A stretch of DNA of 64,000 nt from Siderastrea siderea (Eukaryota; Cnidaria; Anthozoa; Scleractinia; Rhizangiidae). Made by a program: the position numbers and the translations under genes. Numbering within the stretch: the first letter of the stretch is position 1; each line of letters begins with the position of its first letter. The stretch covers positions 36,147,369 to 36,211,368 of the forward strand of contig OZ034975.1 in the NCBI GenBank assembly GCA_964030785.1, read 5' to 3'. Positions 34,597 through 47,394 of the stretch are shown one piece after another. The notes below the pieces were generated by a model. That model saw only the letters and a program-made list of their open reading frames with translations. It had not been told where the DNA came from and did not search any database.

Positions 34597-36270
34597 CATT
34601 TACGACAACAGCCACTCGGCCTGAAAGATCTAAAAACTGGTTGTTGACACTTTTGTACGATAACCTGATGGTGTAAATGTATTCCTCGCTGTTGCCAACA
34701 GTTTTCAATGTCAAGGTTGCTGGAATCTTAGCGTCATATTTGTTTACAAACTGATTGAAGACCGTAAACCCAAAGTTGTCGCCTCTCGATGCAATTAGGG
34801 TTGCGGGTCTATTTTTGCCAGGTTTCTGTCTTTCAAATTTGACGGTTCGAAAAGTTGCGCCTTCAAGATTCCATGTCCACTCGAGTTTTACATCACTGTT
34901 ATTAACTCCAAGAACCACGTTTATACGGTCTCCAGGCCATGAGACCCATTTGATAGCCTCTGAAATCACACAAGAGCAAACAACATAACCCATTTGTATT
35001 TGTTTGCTGTACGATAATGGAGTAACAGTATTCTTAGTTTTTATCATCAGCAGCAACTTTCTAAATGCAAACACAGTATACTAGGCCGAACTCGCCACGA
35101 CCTTTGTATTGGTCCAAAACGTGCCCTATATTAGACCAATAGTACAACATCATAGCGCATACTCTCACCAAAATTTAGTCCATTACGGAAAAACTAGCTA
35201 GCAAATACGTACATTTTTATTAAAAAGGGCTTCATTACTCGTAACCATAGCAACCGTTTCATCAGTATCAAACTTATGTCAAAATGTGTCCAAGGGACAT
35301 GCGTACAGCTTTCGCCCATCCGCTGCGTACATTCGTTATAAGCGCTCCTCTTCTGCGATTTTAATCATAACAATGTTATTACTGTTAAAGGAAATGAACT
35401 TGAAAATTCGTTTTTTTTTTAGGTTTCAGAAAGCTTATCGACGTTTCTCGTATTATGCTTCTTGTCAATTACACTTGAGTGCTAGAGCGCTTCAGAGACT
35501 CCGAAAAGTAGGGCCACATACTCAGGTTTTGAGAACCGGAAGTCTTGTGTTATGACACATTGCTTTAGCTACTATAGTTCATTCAGCCTCTGCCCGGAAG
35601 TGAGCCGAAACATGTGACCAACCGTTTTCCTGCTGATTCGAAACTTGCTTAGGGCCGACAAAATTCAAAGGCACTGGATATCAATAATAAAGTGATCCTG
35701 TGAAACTTCGAGTGACGATCCCTCTCCTTCTCTGATCTCACCGTAACTGTGTTTTCAGAATGATGTTTTGATCGTGTTCTGCTTTGAATGTCCGTCATTT
35801 TCATCAGAATTTCATATTTGGTTTGGTCCTTTGTGTGACTTTGACGTAAACACAATTTTTTCGCCCTGTGTTTAAGACTTGTGTGCTATTGTGTTTTTTT
35901 TTAAGACAAAAATGATTACTCGAATAACGTGTCTTCAGTGCAGTTGCAAATACCGCTTGTTCTAATTTATTGTCCTCTGAACATAAACAGGCACCTTTAA
36001 TAACAGATTAGACGGGAAACGAAAGAGTGGGGTTGACTTATTGGATTTAGTGGGGTAAGAATGTTTTGCAACGTTTTATACAGTACTATGAATAACAAAG
36101 GAAAACAACAAAGGCAGGGGATCTAATGGCGCTAATCAGGCCTTCTAACATCAACGTGGAAAGTTAATTCCCAAAGACAAAAAGTGCCACATACCTACAC
36201 GGGGAGATAATGTCAGTGCAAACAAAATACCGCAGAGTGTAGATGCTGGTAGTGAGTTTAACAAATGCAT
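34597..36270 (-). CDS. Cassette B: signal exon + V exon
   Basis: Signal exon 36270-36195 (MHLLNSLPASTLCGILFALT...) and V exon 34959-34597 (363 nt, phase 1-1). The V domain belongs to a subgroup shared with C and G: IKWVSWPGDRINVVLGVNNS, LEWTWNLEGATFRTVKFERQ, PATLTLKTVGNSEEYIYTIR and VAVVVNG at the donor. No cysteine; one or two NxS/T sequons. The promoter element is at 36423-36475. Join to the RTK is in frame (about 941 residues). Confidence 0.78.
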
Positions 36271-36422
36271 CTCAGTTATCCTTCTTAAACAGCCAGTCAC
36301 AAAAATTTGTCAGAAAACATAATATTTCAAAACTGCGCTCCAGCGAATATGTTGATTGAGTAGTACAGTCATTGTACCGTCTGTTATGATTTCTATAGCT
36401 GCCGATCTTAATAAATATTCGG

Positions 36423-36475
36423 GCACACAGAAAATTCAATGCTACGTCACTAATTAACTGAAACGCATGTAGCTT
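36423..36475 (-). promoter_or_regulatory. Shared cassette promoter element, cassette B
   Basis: Core TACGTCA on the plus strand (36443-36449), 173 bp upstream of the ATG, the same distance as in cassette A. The core has T instead of C at its first base. Confidence 0.6.
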
Positions 36476-37839
36476 AACAAAATCCACCCTATAAAAATGT
36501 AGACTTTAAGTATAAATACACTGAATTTTAGATACTTTTCGTTAGAGAGCGATAACGTTTAGAGTTAACCAAAACAAATTTATTGCAAAATCACTGATTG
36601 TAGCGTGTGACTTAATTCATTTAGTTACTCAGTCAATGAAGAAATTCAAAAATTAAACAGTAGATATCTCAAATGAGGCAGTTAAGAAACGCTTTCCCTT
36701 AAAATAGAACAAATTAATCACGTTAACCAATATAAGTTTTTAAATGTTGGTGGCCTTAACATTACCGTTTATAGAACCAGCAAAAATATCTTACAAAATG
36801 ACCGCTTGTCATAACTCGCTATGTGATTAGAATGAAGCATGCAAGTGGTGCACCAAAGGTAATTGCTTTGACCCCTAATTCAGTAATCACTGAATCTTTG
36901 GTTTATTCCTGATGTTCGTACGCGTGACGAACGTAAATACATTTTATTTAGTAGTTCTTTTCACAACCAAGTGTGCCTACTCAAGCTTTTGACTATACAG
37001 ATAATGAAATAAACGTCATAATCTGGCAGCCATGAGCTGTCTTAATCTTGGATATGTGCTCTCGGCCGTATATGTTACAAATATGTACTAGTAGATATTC
37101 TGCTCATGTTAAAGGGTGGAAAGTAATCTCTAACTGTTTCCTTACAATTCAAAGTTTCTCCTGTTCATTTTAAAGTCGTGTTCAACAGGAACCCGTCATG
37201 CACGCTTCTATTTTTATGGTAATCCAAGGATTTTTTGTATGATAAAATAATTATTCACCATATATTGTTTCTACATGGAAGATACATTTTTTCCCATTTA
37301 ATATATTATTTATTCCATTTTAAAAGTGTAGTAGTTTATAAACATTTTAGAATAATATATTTAATGACATATGTCTTTTTAGAGTATCTTTCGACCAACA
37401 ATCCATATGCACTTATTTCAGTGTCCCCAGTTAGTGAATTACGTGTCGGTTTTCCTAGTAGGTTTGACACTTAAATAAAGTTGTTGATAATGATGATAAT
37501 GAAGGACAAAACAGCGCTACTCGCCTCGTTAGCAGTGAACTTATCTATGACGAATGACTCCACCATCTGGAGTAACGTTAAAATAGCACACCCCTTTGTT
37601 ACGATAAAAACAAACAAGCACTCCTGACTTTAGCTAATAATAGCAAGAAATTTCTATATTTATTTGTGTTTTACTTTCACGCCCTTTCATACGGCAAAGC
37701 CAGTTAGTCTCATTTGAACCTAGAAGTTACAATGTATTTGTTGATCTGGTTTCACTTAGAAAATTGTTTGCAAACGACACTTGATGCAATGTTGATGCAA
37801 TGTAGGTTGGGATTTTAGATTACTCAGGTAGCTGTCTTT

Positions 37840-37915
37840 TAACAATTATGTCTCGAAAAGTGGAGCCTTCCACTTCCCACTCCCCCTTTGGGTTTACATT
37901 GGTGTTTTTAACTCA
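37840..37915 (-). pseudogene. V-exon relic (C')
   Basis: A short degenerate match to the B/C/G V subgroup: NTNVNPKGEWEVEGSTFRDI against NTNVKLEWRWDLEGATFRDV. No splice sites. A sister relic lies at 48905-48972 within similar flanking sequence, so both are parts of duplicated cassette flank. Confidence 0.6.
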
Positions 37916-38473
37916 ATTTTCAACTAAATTTATTTTCAGGCCGCACGGCCTATCAAACAGAAACTCATAATATGAGGTTCCCCGTTAAGAAAAAGTGAAA
38001 AGGGAAGCATTTTCACCTTGCTGCTCAACAATGCTGCGTTGAAAGTTGAGATTGGTACATGCGCTTGCAATACCACCTCCGGCCCGTCCACGTATAACCA
38101 ATCATCATAATTGTTTCAGAAATTACGTCTACTTTCTGTAACATGAGAATTTGTTGCATAAGGATGTTGATACTAGTCGCCAAAAATTGTTGCGCGATAA
38201 GTTGCAGGAAACTGTTACACGCATTACTTGGCCTTTAATTCATTAAAAGTTATCTGAATTAAACGGTTTCCTTATTTCACGTCGAGCTCAAGAATTACCA
38301 TTTGGAACGGAATCTAGCATACTAGAAAACACAGAAGCTGTACCGGTAGATGTAGTGATAAGCAAGAGGTGATAATAAAGTATAAAATTGCTTATGAGCT
38401 TGAAATAATAATCTTATAAGAAAAGATGGAATAATCAACAGTCGCGAGCGTGGGACAATCTGGAAAATCTGAG

Positions 38474-38544
38474 TCCCCAACGGGAATCGAACCCATGACC
38501 TTCCGTACACCGGTCGGACGCTCTAACCACTGAGCTACTGGGAG
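38474..38544 (-). tRNA. tRNA-Thr(GGT)-like sequence, probably SINE-derived
   Basis: On the minus strand, A-box-like TAGCTCAGTGGTTAGAGCG and B-box-like GGTTCGATTCC are intact, the D and T arms pair, and a 7-nt loop CCGGTGT gives anticodon GGT. The inner anticodon-stem pair is mismatched and the acceptor stem is imperfect. A second copy with the same anticodon is at 47844-47916. Both lie in cassette intergenic space, so a tRNA-derived repeat is more likely than two working tRNA genes. Confidence 0.55.
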
Positions 38545-38713
38545 ACTCATGGCGAGCATAGGCCATATTTACTGAGAGAAGAAGAGAGGTAGTTTGATGA
38601 AGTTTGAGGAAGATCGATAGTTTTAGGAAATATGCATAGTGATACTTTTAGGCAAAGTGAACAAATGAGGAAAAAAAACTAGCAAGACTAAGGCAAAAAG
38701 ATTTATTTCTTAC

Positions 38714-41141
38714 CATGTACGACAACTGTCACCTGGTTTATCAGTCTGCGGACTACACTGCTGGGACTGAGGTAACTCAAGTAAGCTGTGTAAATATATT
38801 CCTCGTTGGTGTCAACATTTTTCAATGTTAATATTGCTGGACGCTCCGCGTTGTACTCGTCTACAAATTCGAAGACAAAGAACCGAGAAGCATCGCCTCT
38901 CGAAACAAATTGGGTTGATTTGGTTTCACCAGGTCTCTGCCTTTCAAATAATATGTATCGAAAAGTTGAATCTTCAAGATCCCATCTCCACTCTAGTTTT
39001 ACATTAGTGTTATTAATTCCAAGAACCACGTTTATACGGTCTCCAGGCCATGAGACCCATTTGATAGCCTCTGAAATAACACAAGAGCAAGCAACATAAC
39101 CCATTTGTTTTCTGGGACAATAATGATGTAAAAGTATTCTTAGTGTTTGTCATCAGCAGCAACTTTCTAAATGCAAACACAGTATCCTAGGCCGAACTCG
39201 CCACAATCTTTGTATTGGTCCAAAACATGCCCTATATCAGACCAAAAGTACAACATAGCGCATACCCTCACCAAAAGTTAGTCCATTACGAAAAAAATAG
39301 CTAGCAAATAGGTACATTTTTATTAAAAAATGGCTTCACCACCTGCTACCTAAGACATCATTACTCGTAACCATAGCAACCGTTTCATACCAAACTTGTG
39401 TCAAATGTGTCTAAGGTAAATGCGTACAGCTACTGAAAACGGCAGTTGCAGATGAAAAATCTTCTTAGAAAAATTCAAGGAAAACTTTACGGTATTTGCT
39501 TAGTTGTCAAATTTCTCGCACGGACTGAAATAACCACAGGAATGTGCTGCATAGAAAAACAAACAAACAAACAAACAAAAAAATGAGGTCACAAAATTCC
39601 ATAGTTGCTAAGACACTGGCACGAGTTAAAGATTTTATAGACTAGACAGAAATAGTCAGACCGATCAGTTGAACTCAAGCTTTTTTTTCAAAGTTTATGT
39701 AGAACTAATAACTAGTTATAGGTTAAATTAAAAAAAAAAAGTCAAAAAAAAGAAACCAAAAAAGCTCTATCTAATATCCGTCTCTTAGTCTTACTGAACA
39801 TCGCGTTAACAAAGCTTTGAACATGCCTACGCGCTGTAACAATCAAAATACTGTAAAAGCACTGAGATAACAAAACGCATGTTATCGATCAGTTTCACCA
39901 GCCAACCGCGCGATATTTGTCAGCCAACACTGTTCTTCGACGACTAATACATCATAAAATATATTGATTCCATCGATAAAGTGGCCATACTGTTTGATAT
40001 TTATTTTTTTAAGTGGTGCTGACTGTTTTCAAACACGGAAAACTCCGTACTCGCGGCAATAGCGCAGCCTAAACGGGCGTTTCTTTGATTTACGACATAC
40101 CCGCAGGTGCAAATATACTAACTTGTGTTTAAGAATTCACTAACGCTAGTTTCCAACTGGAGAATGGGTTCCTTAAGAATTATTGACATTTAGATGGCAC
40201 TCAAAATAGCAACCGCGATAATAACATGGTTATTACCGTTGAAGGAAATTAGCCATAAAAACATTAGTTTCTAAAGGTCTGAAAGCCCATTAACGTTTTC
40301 GTATTTTAATACGAAAACGTTAAGCTTAAAAGCTTCCTATCAACTACACTCTGGTGTAAGAGCGCTTTAAAGGCTTCAAAAATCGGGTCACATCCTTAGC
40401 TTATGACAACCGTAGGTCTTTTTTTTCTTGGTTACTACAGTTCATTCAGCTTCTGCCCGGAGGCGAGCTGAAACATATGACCAAACCTTTTCCTGCTGAT
40501 TAGAAACTTACAAAATTTACAGGCGCTAAATTTCAAGAATAAAATGATCCTGTGAAACTCTGAGTAACGATCCATCTGACATCTCTGGTTTCACCATATC
40601 CGTGTTTTTGGAATGACGTTTTGATCGTGTTCTTCTATGAATTTCCTCCATTTTCATCAGAATGCCATTTGTTGATTTAGAAGAAAACACAAGTTTTTCG
40701 CCCAGCATATGCGATTAATGTGTGTTATTTTACTATTATCATTTTTTAGAAAACGGCGATGCTGCTCGACTAACGTGTCTTGCGGTTGCATATAGTCTAC
40801 AGCTTTTTCGTATTTATTGTCCTCTGAAAAAACCATGCAACCATAAACAGGTTACAAGGGAAGGGAAAAAGTGGGGCTGCCTGGCCTATTCCACTGTAGT
40901 GTGGGTCCAGAGAGTTTTGCAACGTTTTAATAACAAGACAGAACCAACGAAAAGAAAAGAAGGGTATAACAAGGGAACTAATTGCACTTATCAGGCCTTC
41001 TAAGCATGAACCTCAAGAATTATTCCCCAAAGGAAAACACAAAGATTGTTACATACCTACACGAGAAGTAAAAGTCAGTGTAAACAAAATACCGCAGAGC
41101 GTAGATGTTGGTACTGAGTTTAAGAATCGCATCTTATCCAT
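38714..41141 (-). CDS. Cassette C: signal exon + V exon
   Basis: Signal exon 41141-41057 (85 nt; MDKMRFLNSVPTSTLCGILF...) and V exon 39070-38714 (357 nt, phase 1-1). V features: IKWVSWPGDRINVVLGINNT, LEWRWDLEDSTFRYILFERQ, PAILTLKNVDTNEEYIYTAY and VTVVVHG; no cysteine. It is the closest relative of B in its first half, but diverged in the middle and near the 3' end. The first of two Met codons (MDKM) is available. The promoter element is at 41288-41335. In-frame join gives about 942 residues. Confidence 0.78.
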
Positions 41142-41287
41142 ATTGGACAGCCAGACACAGGATTTTGCCAGTAAACACAATATTTTAAGGGTCTTTAAGG
41201 TTGCACTCTGGCAAAGATGCTGCTTTTAGTCATACAGTATCGTACCGTTTGTTATGATTTCTAAGAATGCCGAACTCAAGGAATATT

Positions 41288-41335
41288 TGGGGACATGGAA
41301 AACTCAATGCCACGTCACCACTGAAACGGAGTTAG
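41288..41335 (-). promoter_or_regulatory. Shared cassette promoter element, cassette C
   Basis: CACGTCA core at 41311-41317 with the flanking GGACATGGAAAACTCAATGC on the plus strand. It is 170-179 bp upstream of the two candidate ATGs. Confidence 0.65.
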
Positions 41336-42781
41336 CTTAACGAATGCACCCTTTAAGAATAAAAACGTTAAAAATAAATAAACTAACTTAAGTTTACATA
41401 ATTTGCATTTACAGAGACAGAACGTTTGATTTAGTTAGTCAGTCAACCGAAGAAGTTGAAAAGTAAACAGTAAATATCACAAATAAGGCAGTCATTATTA
41501 TAAAAAAAATTCCCTCAAAATAGAAACAAATTAATAGCTTTAACCAATTAATGGTTTTAACATCTCAACGCAGAGCTGTTGGTGACCTTAACCTTTACGT
41601 AAATAGAACTAACAAAAATATCTTTCAAAACGACCACTTGTCATGACTTCCTATGGAATTAGAACGAAGCATTCAAGCGCTGCACAGAAAGTCATAGTTT
41701 TGTCCCCAAATTCGGGAATACTGAATCTTTGCTTTATTTCTCATGCTCTTGACAAATTAAATACATTTACACTTTATTACTTTAGAGTTCCTTCAACAGC
41801 CAAGTGTGCCTACTCAACTTATTGACTATAATTCAAGATAATAAAATAAATTTCATAATCTAGCAGCCATGAACTGTCTAGTATGTGTGCTGTCAGCTTG
41901 TTACCTGCTCCTGTTAAAGGGCGAAAAATAAGCGTAACTACTTCCTGAATTCTCTTGTTCAGCGTAAAGAAGGCCGTTCTCAACAAGAATTCCCCATGCT
42001 TCCGTTTCTTTGGGTTACCCATGCATTTTCTGTATGATAAAATAATTATCCAGCTTTTATTGTCACTTCCTACATGGACAAATAATCGCTACTCGCCTCA
42101 TCTACCATGACGTATGGTTCCATCATCTGGAACCCTTTTGTTACAATGAAGAACAAAGAAGCACCTCTTCCGCTTTGCTAATGTTAGCTGATGTTTAATT
42201 TGTGTTTTATTTCCATACCCTTTCTTGTGACAAAGGCAGTTTAATCTCCTTTGCAACCAGAATGCTACACCTGTATGTACTGCCCTTGTTTAGATCTGGT
42301 TTTGATTATTACTTACAAAGCGAAAACGCCTGACCCAGCTATAGCAAATCTTGATACAAAGAAGTCTCATCACTAACTGTGAAACTTGTATGGGCTTTCT
42401 AACTTCATCAAGGCAAAGTTGTTGATAAAGTAGAGAGATGAAATTATAGAACCAGCATTGCTGTTAACGACAACATTTTAACTGAGAAAAATAAACACTG
42501 GGTTTAAATTAAATAGGATGGATAACTGGGTGAGTGGTTTTCAATACAAGTTTCATCAAACTGATGAAGGCTTAAGCATAAGCCGAAACGTCTTTTAGAG
42601 AGTATTGAAAACAAGTCAGAGTCAAACCCTTGTCACCACTTTGTCAACTCCTGACTACAACTACTCAGTGCATAAGTGGGTGAATTGAAACAGAAAATTT
42701 CAAATCACATCCCGCAGAGAGAGATAATTAACATCGAGGGAAATTTGGCTGGCGATTAAGCTATATTCGTTTGCTACTTAC

Positions 42782-43590
42782 CGTATAGAGTTACAACGGT
42801 TATCGGCGACCTGTCTATGTAAACACGGGAGTTTCCATCAATGGAGGCTACCTCTGCGTAGTAGGTATATTCCTCGTCCTCGTTTACATCCAATAAAACC
42901 AGCTCTGAAGGGACGTTTGCTCTATATTCTTTTACGAATTCCTTGTTCAGATAACTAAACTCGTTGTTAGCAATCCGCGATAAAAGAGCAGTAAATATAT
43001 TATCACGCCGACCCGCTCTCTTGAGGAAGACATTTTGAAGAGCGACACCTGGATCGAGACTGAAGTTCCAAGTTAGTGTGACATTTGTGCTGTTAACTCC
43101 TTCTACCACGATAGTTGGGTTGTCTGGTTCTTGTGTCCATTTTATAGCCTCTGGATAAAATTAAATTAGCTCTCAAAAATAAACCTTAAGTCTACAACGG
43201 CCGAATTCAGAAAGTAACCAAACAACTATAGGGACAATCGAAGAAACAAACAAAAGAAAAAAATTGAAAGAACCTTGCTAAAGGTTACGGCAAAAAGCGT
43301 GAAAATCGAACACGAAAATAGCCGGTGGAAAATATTAGTATGATAACTCGGCAAAAGGGATCGTGTCCGTTTTATTTCATTTTATTTTACCTCGCAGGGA
43401 ACCACCAACTTAGATTTCTAATACACTGTAATGTTAGTAATAATTCTTAAAGGAGTCTCTAGACAAGAAGATAATGTTGAAATGGCAAACTTAAGAGAAA
43501 GAAAAGTGGCATACCTGCACAAGGGGTTACCAAAAGTGCAAGCAAAATACAGTGGGCTGTAGTCGTTGGTACTGAGTTCAAGAAACGCAT
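42782..43590 (-). CDS. Cassette D: signal exon + V exon
   Basis: Signal exon 43590-43515 (76 nt; MRFLNSVPTTTAHCILLALL...) and V exon 43150-42782 (369 nt, phase 1-1), only 364 bp apart, a short intron for this array. V features: IKWTQEPDNPTIVVEGVNST, TLTWNFSLDPGVALQNVFLK, SELVLLDVNEDEEYTYYAEV and TVVTLYG at the donor; no cysteine. The two plus-strand V fragments and the 61383-61461 fragment resemble this subgroup. The promoter element is at 43731-43780. Join to the RTK is in frame (about 943 residues). Confidence 0.78.
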
Positions 43591-43730
43591 TTAGTCCAGC
43601 CAGACTCAAGCTATTGCTAATAAACGCAATCGAGGAGATACACCAGAGAGCAGCTCTAAAAATGTTGATGTTATCGCTGAAGTCGCCGTACCGTTTCCAA
43701 TGTATTGTTCGAGTGCCGTATTCAGCGACC

Positions 43731-43780
43731 GTTTGGGAACGCGGAAAACTCCATGTCACGTCAATCGCTTAAAAGGATGC
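43731..43780 (-). promoter_or_regulatory. Shared cassette promoter element, cassette D
   Basis: CACGTCA core at 43755-43761, preceded on the plus strand by TTTGGGAACGCGGAAAACTC. It is 165 bp upstream of the ATG. Confidence 0.65.
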
Positions 43781-44231
43781 TGGCCTTTGTTTACACGATC
43801 CGCCCTTTGTTAAAAACAAGTCTAAATATACCAAAGTTTTACATCGACTGCACCTGTGTATTAGCTCATTCACAATTATCTATATTTCACAAATTTGACA
43901 TGTTAAATTTAAGTTAATTAGTTATTTATAGATAGAGATATTAAAGAAAAGTGAACTTAAGATACCCCGACAAAAAGCAGTTGTCGAATACTGCTAAAAA
44001 ACATTATTCTAAATAGCGCCTAAAATAGAAATTTAATTCTATGCAACCATCATCAATTGTTTCAGCTTATAACAGAAACTTCTCTTAATGACCAAATGCG
44101 TTTGTTTTGTTTTGGTTTGTTTTTTTTAAGAGAAAAATATTATAATCCGTGGCAGCCGATGAAATGCCGCATGCACGGATTAAAAAGATATGAGCAATCA
44201 CAACCAAGTGTGCCTACTCATGAGCAAAGAC

Positions 44232-44303
44232 ATGATATGAGCAAAAAAATAAAGCAGACTGTAGACGTCGGTACTGGGTTTAAGAAGTGTATTTTATTTA
44301 TGT
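44232..44303 (-). pseudogene. Orphan type-1 signal exon without start codon
   Basis: Matches the type-1 signal exons (IHFLNPVPTSTVCF against MRFLNSVPTSTVCC), but the ATG GAT start is ATA AAT and the 3' part has drifted with no clean donor. It lies between cassettes E and D with its own promoter-like element (44440-44485) but no V exon of its own before cassette D begins. Confidence 0.65.
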
Positions 44304-44439
44304 TTGACAGGCAGCTGGATAATCTTCATGCCAGTATAAAAGCATCGTAACAAGGACGTACAAATTGTGCTCAAGAGAAGGTGTTGATTTTACTTTTTTT
44401 ACAGTCATATTGCACGGGTGTCAAATTTAGAGAGTTTGG

Positions 44440-44485
44440 AATCGCGGAAAAGACCATGCTACGTCAGTAGCTTAAACGGATGTTG
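44440..44485 (-). promoter_or_regulatory. Shared cassette promoter element, orphan signal exon
   Basis: TACGTCA core at 44460-44466 with the flanking ATCGCGGAAAAGACCATGC. It is placed as in working cassettes, about 160 bp upstream of the dead signal exon. Confidence 0.55.
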
Positions 44486-44720
44486 ATCTTAAGTTAGTTT
44501 ATTAGCTTCACCCTTCAGAAAACAAGTTTAAATATACCAATGTTTCGATAATGTGAATAGTTTGGAGTTTGATGCTGTGAGGTCCTGCAAGCTGCGCATG
44601 CCATAAGTGAAGCTAACAAAGCTACATCCAGTCCACATTTATTTATTTTGTAAGTCCAGGGGACATCTCATTATAGCAACAAGCAAGAAAGAGATCAATC
44701 CGAAATAAGTATAAACTTAC

Positions 44721-45278
44721 CATTTACAATAATCCTCACTTGGGAAGACGGTGTGTCCCCCGTTGACGAGACCACATCGATGTAATAAACGTATTCCTCG
44801 TTGTTTGTCACGTCCAATAATTCCACAGTCAATGGAGGAGCAACATTGTACTTATTTTGGAAACGTGTGACTCTCAACGGGTTGGCACCTTGAACTGCAA
44901 AAGTTTCCCTCCCTCTCTGAACGATAATAGAGATGATTGACTCCCCTTGTGATAAAAGATATTGCCACACCAGGGGAACTTTGGTGCTATTCACTCCTTC
45001 CACCACGATTGTAGGATTGACAGGTTGTTTTGTCCACTGAAAAGCCTCTGAAATCAAACAAGAGGAAAACAAGAACATCATTCAGTTTTACTTGACAATA
45101 ATAAAGCGACAACTTTTATTTCTTTCAGGAACAAAAACTTCCCAAATGGAAGAGAAGACCATTACGAACTGAAGAGAATATTCAGCTCCTGCTTACCAGA
45201 TAGTTGCAGTGACGCGAAAACCGTAAAGACCGTAAAGACCGTAATCAAGCGCGTAATACTCCCGAAAGATGTATCCAT
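44721..45278 (-). CDS. Cassette E: type-2 signal exon + V exon
   Basis: Signal exon 45278-45197 (82 nt) is of a second type, unlike the MDKMRF class: MDTSFGSITRLITVFTVFTV, then a short polar end. The V exon is 45047-44721 (327 nt, phase 1-1, the shortest intact one). V features: FQWTKQPVNPTIVVEGVNST, TVELLDVTNNEEYVYYIDVV and VRIIVNG; no cysteine. The two exons are only 149 bp apart. Upstream, a GACGTCA site (45320-45326) near 'aggacttcctttcgacgt' is shared with cassette F and replaces the type-1 element. The in-frame join gives about 931 residues. Confidence 0.75.
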
Positions 45279-45954
45279 CTTCACTGAAAAGATGAAAGTA
45301 AAAAAAAGGACTTCCTTTCGACGTCAAATTCAACAGACCTGAAGAAACGTTCAGCAACAAGGAATGTTCGTTATATTTGCGGAATGATATCATGCAAAGG
45401 ACGCCAAGCGCATTCTCATCCCAAGAGCCGCTTGGCCCTCTTAGACGGAGGCGACTGGGCACGAGGACCAAGGGGCTCTGGCGACACAGGAGTGCCGGAA
45501 GTCCTAGAAAGTAGGACTTCCATTTTTGTTTATGTATGTCGCATTCAAGTGACTACTTGTATATATGAGAAAGTAATTTCGTCCTGGAAGAAAAAACTCC
45601 GAAGTTACTTGGATTCCTCGTTTCGGGAGATGGAAGTTAATCTTTCCACGAAAAACAGGGAGACGTTACCGGCCCTATTTCAATCGCGAGCAGGAGTCAG
45701 TGGCCTTAATTCAGGACTCGATGTTGTCAAGATCTATCATCTGCAGCTGTTTACATTAAAGGTGCAAATGTTGTGACTTGTCGCTGCAATTTTCGAATAA
45801 GAGGAACCAAGAAATCACGGTATCGATTTAGAAATTTCTGTCTATTTGAGAAAACTATTTTAAGTTTGACGAAACGTGTGCAGGACATGCATCAGAAAAG
45901 GTGAGATCAATAGGTTACAAGCTTACTGTATTCAGCTGTATATTCGTGTCTAAC

Positions 45955-45956
<2 letters not shown>

Positions 45957-45999
<43 letters not shown>
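45957..45999. repeat. TA dinucleotide repeat
   Basis: About 21 TA units in the space between cassettes F and E. A simple repeat. Confidence 0.95.
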
Positions 46000-46004
<5 letters not shown>

Positions 46005-46779
46005 ACGATTTGGTATTCCTTTCTTACACAATATATTAATAGCCTTTTTTAAAGAAAATCAGTGACTTTACTTGTACTTTAGACGTTGAAGCTCAACCAG
46101 AGATTTGTTTCACTACAGACGAAAAAAATAAAGAGAAGTAACAAATGAAATATCATCCTTACATCATTGAAGAATGTGTGGTTTCAAAGTAGACCCGAAA
46201 GTAAGTCTAAGCTCCACTCATTGAGTGGTTCAACTTTAATAAGTTCATTAAGCATGAGCAGTGTTGAAATGGATGGGAAATTTGAGTAGCGCTTTATTGA
46301 CTTAACTTAACAGACACAGCTCAGTGACCTGTGCGGTTTTCTTCTTCTTCCTCTTTTCTCAATTGTTGTTGTTGTTTTTTTTTTTGGTGTTATTTTTAAT
46401 CATTCAGAGACCAGTTCTTAGCGATCAGACTGAGTTCTAGTCTTAACCAGCTTTACTGATTCAATATTGACTGTGACTCACTACAACAAATTAATAGCCG
46501 CACCAAGAGGTGAGGTGGTCAGCCGGTATGGTGTAGTTGTTAGCTTGACAAACCTTCCGTGCCACTTTTTGTTTTGCAAATCAGTGTTCTGAGGCCACAG
46601 CTGTGTGGCTCTCTTAATATATTGGACACAATTTACCTCAGACTATAAGCAGTTCCCCTTTTCAATCACAGAAAATCAAGGAACAGTAATTAATGGCAAT
46701 GTACATTCATTTGACATCACACCAACTCATTAAAGGAACAAGCAAGAAAAAAATCAATCCGAAAGAAGTCCTAACTTAC

Positions 46780-47329
46780 CGTTAAAAATAATCCTCACTT
46801 GGGAAGTCACTAGTCCGTTTGAAGATACAACATTGGTGTAATAAACGAATTCGTCGTTGTTGGTCGCGTTCAACTATTCCATGCAGTGTCAGTGAAGGCA
46901 AAACATTGTACTTATTTCGGAAACATTGTTCGACATTAAACGACGTGTTGTGACCGGAACCTTTAGATGCAATATTTTCTCGTTTAGCACTGCCTGGTCT
47001 ACCTCTTTGAATAAGAATGCTGAACATCGTTTCCCCCTGTGCCAAAAGAAACTCCCATGCCAGGGAAACTTTGGCACTGTTCACTTCTTTCACCACGATT
47101 GTAGGATTGACAGGTTCTTTTGTCCACTGAAAAGCCTCTGAAACCATGCAGGAGGAAGCAAAGAACGTCATCCAGCTTTACTAGACTATAATAAAACGAC
47201 AAACTTTATTTCTTTTGACCAGCAATTTTCCAAATGAAAAAAAAAATGGAACTGGACAGAATATTCAACTTCGGCTTACCAGATTGTTGTTAGAATCCAG
47301 CGCGTAGTAGTCCAGAAAGATGCATCCAT
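46780..47329 (-). pseudogene. Cassette F: broken type-2 signal exon + frameshifted V exon
   Basis: The V exon (47137-46780, 358 nt) is closely related to E at its start (FQWTKEPVNPTIVVKEVNSA), but has a 4-nt insertion near 46885 that shifts the frame just before the conserved EEYVYY core. The signal exon (47329-47280, 50 nt) starts MDASFWTTTRWIL but is shortened and ends in phase 2, which does not fit the V exon. A relic of a type-1 signal exon sits further upstream at 47395-47468. The unit is dead unless the sequence is wrong. Confidence 0.75.
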
Positions 47330-47394
47330 CTTCTTTAAATGGCTGGAAGGAATAAAAGGACTTCCTTTCGACGTTAAAATCAAGAAACTGAAGA

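Larger units (their letters stand above)
30860..37735. repeat. Large tandem duplication carrying cassettes A and B flanks
   Basis: Sequence from about 30860-33115 is repeated with high identity at about 35420-37735, including the signal exon, the promoter element and a distal block (tctggcagccatgagctgtc at 32442 and 37022). Weaker copies of the distal block recur near 41859, 48314 and 52860, each upstream of a type-1 signal exon or remnant. The cassettes therefore spread by duplication of a unit that includes several hundred bases to 2 kb of 5' flank. Confidence 0.8.

Noticed and set aside
45384..45776. A 130-codon plus-strand open frame upstream of cassette E
   Set aside because: No domain, signal peptide or splice context; composition looks random. 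Left out as unsupported.
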